A stretch of 16,554 nucleotides of DNA from Susulua sp964590995 (GTDB lineage Bacteria; Omnitrophota; Gorgyraeia; Duberdicusellales; 4484-171). Each line of letters begins with the position of its first letter. Position 1 is the stretch's first letter. The stretch covers positions 1 through 16,554 of the forward strand of contig CAZPYY010000018.1 in the NCBI GenBank assembly GCA_964590995.1. Reading direction: 5' to 3'. The notes under the pieces were generated by a model that was given only the letters and a program-made list of their open reading frames with translations, was not told where the DNA came from and made no database searches. Positions 14,268-16,554 of the stretch are shown one piece after another. Made by a program: the position numbers and the translations under genes.

Positions 14268-14804
14268 ATGCGAGAAGTTAAAATATTCGCAAGAGCAGGC
14301 CAAGGCGCAATTACTACAGCAGTTATATTAGGCGAATCTCTATTCTACGAGGATAAATACGCCTATGCTTTTCCTTATTTCGGTGCTGCTCGAATGGGAG
14401 CGCCAATGAATGCTTTTGTAAGATTTGACGATAAGCCAGTTCGCCTGCGTTCTCAAATCTATAAACCAGATTATATCGTGGTAATCGATCCGACCTTAAT
14501 TGAAAGTGAAAAGTGCTTCCAGGGCTTAAAGGAAGGCGCGAAAGCCATCGTAGCAGTGAGAGAAAAGACGGTTATCCCGGAGGTTAGCGGTGTTGAGATC
14601 AAAACTTTACCGGCTGAAAAAATAGCTATGGAGATAATCGGAAAGCCTTTTGCCAACACTATCTTAGTAGGTGCTTTTGCAAAAGCAACTGGCCAGATAA
14701 AACTGGATTCTGTTTTAAAGGCAGTTGAAGGCAGATTCAAACGTAAGCCTGAACTATTAAAGAAAAATCTTGAAGCAGTAAAAAAAGGGTACGAAAGTGT
14801 TTAG
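14268..14804 (+). CDS. porC: Pyruvate:ferredoxin oxidoreductase, gamma subunit
   Basis: This is the gamma subunit (178 residues) of a four-subunit 2-oxoacid:ferredoxin oxidoreductase. Family features are ARAGQGAITTA (8-18, GRGGQG in most members), AFPYFGAARMGAPMNAFVRF (34-53), the RLRSQIY segment (59-65) and PDYIVVIDPTL (67-77). The following delta, alpha and beta genes make the complex assignment firm. Substrate choice (pyruvate rather than 2-oxobutyrate or another 2-oxoacid) is inferred from resemblance to PorC and from gene order. The complex oxidises pyruvate to acetyl-CoA and CO2 and reduces ferredoxin, or runs in reverse in carbon-fixing anaerobes. Confidence 0.93.
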   Translation: MREVKIFARAGQGAITTAVILGESLFYEDKYAYAFPYFGAARMGAPMNAFVRFDDKPVRLRSQIYKPDYIVVIDPTLIESEKCFQGLKEGAKAIVAVREKTVIPEVSGVEIKTLPAEKIAMEIIGKPFANTILVGAFAKATGQIKLDSVLKAVEGRFKRKPELLKKNLEAVKKGYESV

Positions 14805-15054
14805 TGTATTAGCAAGTCGAGCAAAAACTTCTTGTGCGAATTTAACTGGTTCTTGGCGTTCAACCCAAAAATCAATGTTTTTACAAAAAGAGTGTATTAA
14901 TTGTGGGCTGTGCAAGCTTATTTGTCCTGAAGGATGTATTGAAGGTATAGAGAAGAATGCTTACTCAACTGACTTAGATTATTGCAAGGGATGCGGACTT
15001 TGCGCTTATATCTGTCCCAAAAATGATATCGAAATGGTTCCTAATCAGGATTAG
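14797..15054 (+). CDS. porD: Pyruvate:ferredoxin oxidoreductase, delta (ferredoxin-like) subunit
   Basis: This is an 85-residue subunit that carries two [4Fe-4S] clusters and passes electrons from the TPP site to ferredoxin. Both CxxCxxCxxxCP motifs are complete: C33, C36, C39, C43 and C63, C66, C69, C73. The conserved TGSWR (17-21) typical of PorD stands before the first motif. The start is a GTG at 14797 that overlaps the end of porC by 8 bases, with AAAGGG just upstream, so translation is probably coupled. The stop is 3 bases before porA. Confidence 0.94.
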   Translation: MFSVLASRAKTSCANLTGSWRSTQKSMFLQKECINCGLCKLICPEGCIEGIEKNAYSTDLDYCKGCGLCAYICPKNDIEMVPNQD

Positions 15055-15057
15055 ACT

Positions 15058-16233
15058 ATGAAGAAGTACTTAGAAGGTTCGTGGGCAATAGCCGAAGCGG
15101 CTAAATTATGCCGTCCCGGTGTTGTTGCTGCTTATCCGATCACTCCACAAACCCATATAGTTGAACATCTTGCTAAATTTGTTGCTGACGGATACCTTAA
15201 GGCTGAAACCTTGAATGTTGAGAGTGAGCACTCAGCAGCTTCATTGGTTTTAGGCTCACAAGCAGCCGGAGTAAGAAGTTTTACCTGCACTAGCTCTCAA
15301 GGCTTGCTATTGATGGGAGAAGTTGTCTTTTGTATAGCTGGGATGAGACTGCCAGTTATGATGGTTTGTGCTAATCGTGCCGTATCGGCACCGATTAATA
15401 TTTGGAATGATCAGCAGGATTCAATTGCCTTAAGGGACGCTGGCTGGATACAGTTCTATGCTGAAAATAACCAGGAAGCAGTTGATTTAATTATTGCTGG
15501 CTATAAGCTTGGAGAAAACTCTAAGGTAATGTTACCGATAATGGTTTGTGTAGATGGCTTTATCTTAACTCATGGCATGGAAACAGTTGATATGCCTAGC
15601 CAAGAAGATGTAGATAAGTTTCTTCCAAAGTATAACCCGCCATATAAACTAGATGTTAATGATCCGATGAGTTTTGGTCTTTTGGGTGACCCAACAGTAT
15701 ATACGGAAACCCGTTATGCCATGCATAAAACACTAGAGGAAGTTATTGGTTTGATACCGAAAGTCGGCAAGGAATATAAGGATTTGACTTCAAGGGACAG
15801 TGTAAAACTAGTCGAAGGTTATAAATTAGAAGATGCTGCGCTGGCAATAGTAGCTATGGGCTCTGTTTGTGGAACAATTAAGGATGTTATTGACTTTGAA
15901 AGAGAAAAGGGTAAAAAAATCGGCCTTCTAAAAATTGTTACCTATAGACCTTTTCCAAAAGAAGCGATTAAAGCTGCTTTGGGGAAGATTCCTAATTTAG
16001 CTGTTATTGATAAGGATATTTCATTGGGTTCAGATGGGGCATTGTATTCAGAAACTAAAGCAATATTAAGTTCGGATAAGAAAGTAAGTGGTTTTATCGC
16101 TGGTTTAGGCGGAAGAGATATAACAATTGATAGCATAGAGGGTATTATTCAATCAGCAGAGAAAGAAGTTAGTAGCTGTAAATTTGTTGATTTAAACAAG
16201 GATTTACTCTGGGACGAATTTAAAGCGTCTTAG
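15058..16233 (+). CDS. porA: Pyruvate:ferredoxin oxidoreductase, alpha subunit
   Basis: This is the alpha subunit (391 residues, full length for the four-subunit type), carrying the pyrimidine-side thiamine pyrophosphate domain and the transketolase C-terminal-like domain. Visible signatures are YPITPQT (25-31), VESEHSA (54-60), the TSSQGLLLMGE segment (78-88) and NIWNDQQDS (114-122), which matches the substrate-binding loop of PorA. The C-terminal half shows VAMGSVCGTIKDVID and KIVTYRPFPKE. It starts 3 bases after the porD stop and is followed by porB 13 bases downstream, so the four genes form one operon. Confidence 0.96.
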   Translation: MKKYLEGSWAIAEAAKLCRPGVVAAYPITPQTHIVEHLAKFVADGYLKAETLNVESEHSAASLVLGSQAAGVRSFTCTSSQGLLLMGEVVFCIAGMRLPVMMVCANRAVSAPINIWNDQQDSIALRDAGWIQFYAENNQEAVDLIIAGYKLGENSKVMLPIMVCVDGFILTHGMETVDMPSQEDVDKFLPKYNPPYKLDVNDPMSFGLLGDPTVYTETRYAMHKTLEEVIGLIPKVGKEYKDLTSRDSVKLVEGYKLEDAALAIVAMGSVCGTIKDVIDFEREKGKKIGLLKIVTYRPFPKEAIKAALGKIPNLAVIDKDISLGSDGALYSETKAILSSDKKVSGFIAGLGGRDITIDSIEGIIQSAEKEVSSCKFVDLNKDLLWDEFKAS

Positions 16234-16246
16234 GAGAAAGAGGTAA

Positions 16247-16554
16247 ATGGCGAAAAAGCATTTTGAGGAAAATTTTTACGTATCTGGGCACACCGCCTGT
16301 GCTGGCTGCGGACAGTCAATGGGCGTTCGGATTGTTATGAATGCTGCTGGCAAGAATACCATAGTTGCAAACTCTACCGGCTGTCTTGAGGTTTTCTCTA
16401 CCAAAGCGCCTGAAACTGCTTTCGGAGTTCCGTGGATACACTCCTTATTCGAGAACTCAGCAGCAGTCGCCAGCGGTATTGAAGCCGGTTTAAAGTATTT
16501 AAATAAATTAGGTGAGATTCGGGTAATATCTCAAGCCGGAGATGGCGGAACCGG
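16247..16554 (+). CDS. porB: Pyruvate:ferredoxin oxidoreductase, beta subunit (partial)
   Basis: The N-terminal 102 codons run into the window end. Reading from the ATG at 16247, which has a GGAGAAAGAGG ribosome site just before it, the protein shows GHTACAGCGQSMGVR (14-28, first cluster cysteines C18 and C21), STGCLE (43-48), the PWIHSLFENSAAVASGIEAG stretch (62-81) and GDGGT (97-101), the TPP/Mg-binding motif. The beta subunit binds the pyrophosphate end of thiamine pyrophosphate and a [4Fe-4S] cluster. It completes the gamma-delta-alpha-beta order of bacterial and archaeal Por operons. Confidence 0.94.
   Translation, partial: MAKKHFEENFYVSGHTACAGCGQSMGVRIVMNAAGKNTIVANSTGCLEVFSTKAPETAFGVPWIHSLFENSAAVASGIEAGLKYLNKLGEIRVISQAGDGGT

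Noticed and set aside
1..16554. tRNA or rRNA genes, complete insertion sequences, prophage or defence genes
   Set aside because: None was seen on either strand. Every long frame with recognisable content is housekeeping, signalling, pilin-like or exported-protein, so the window does not show a new multi-gene system.

Overview
The window is about 16.5 kb of AT-rich bacterial DNA, and every gene I can support lies on the + strand. Gene content points to an anaerobic, Gram-negative-like bacterium: a four-subunit pyruvate:ferredoxin oxidoreductase, HD-GYP cyclic-di-GMP phosphodiesterases, a type II/IV-pseudopilin and a small exported protein with an 'ITTYYPAPYG' motif. From memory, that last family and the pseudopilin type (CPAD...SYGIN) are common in Omnitrophota (OP3) genomes. 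This assignment is an inference from recall, not a search result.

Layout. 1-3100: a promoter, a pseudopilin-like gene with an apparent C-terminal frame disruption, and a CHASE2/degenerate GGDEF/HD-GYP membrane sensor. 3130-6683: valS and nadC, overlapping and translationally coupled. 6688-8711: an intergenic hairpin followed by uvrB. 8712-9721: the most disturbed stretch of the window. It holds a tandem-duplication scar that fuses the 5' end of coaX to the 3' end of uvrB, two hairpins (one REP-like), and a small exported-protein gene that lies between the truncated and the intact coaX. 9722-10450: intact coaX. 10538-12721: a CIRCE-controlled groES-groEL operon closed by a strong terminator. 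12729-12770: a GC-rich palindromic element. 12824-14212: a PAS-PAS-HD-GYP protein with its own extended -10 promoter. 14231-16554: the por operon in the order gamma-delta-alpha-beta, with porB cut by the window end.

How the genes fit together. Most are housekeeping genes: translation (ValS), NAD synthesis (NadC), CoA synthesis (CoaX), DNA repair (UvrB) and protein folding (GroESL). PorCDAB makes or uses acetyl-CoA with ferredoxin and so depends on the CoA supply, but nothing in the sequence links coaX and por beyond proximity. Two HD-GYP proteins with different sensor modules (an exported CHASE2 domain and cytosolic PAS domains) suggest cyclic-di-nucleotide signalling. Two operons (valS and porC) have promoters placed so close to the start codon that their mRNAs may be nearly leaderless.

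I did not find a new multi-gene defence, mobile or biosynthetic system. The best candidates for further attention are the uvrB/coaX duplication scar with its inserted exported-protein gene, the REP-like and palindromic elements, and the alternative hairpins between groES and groEL.
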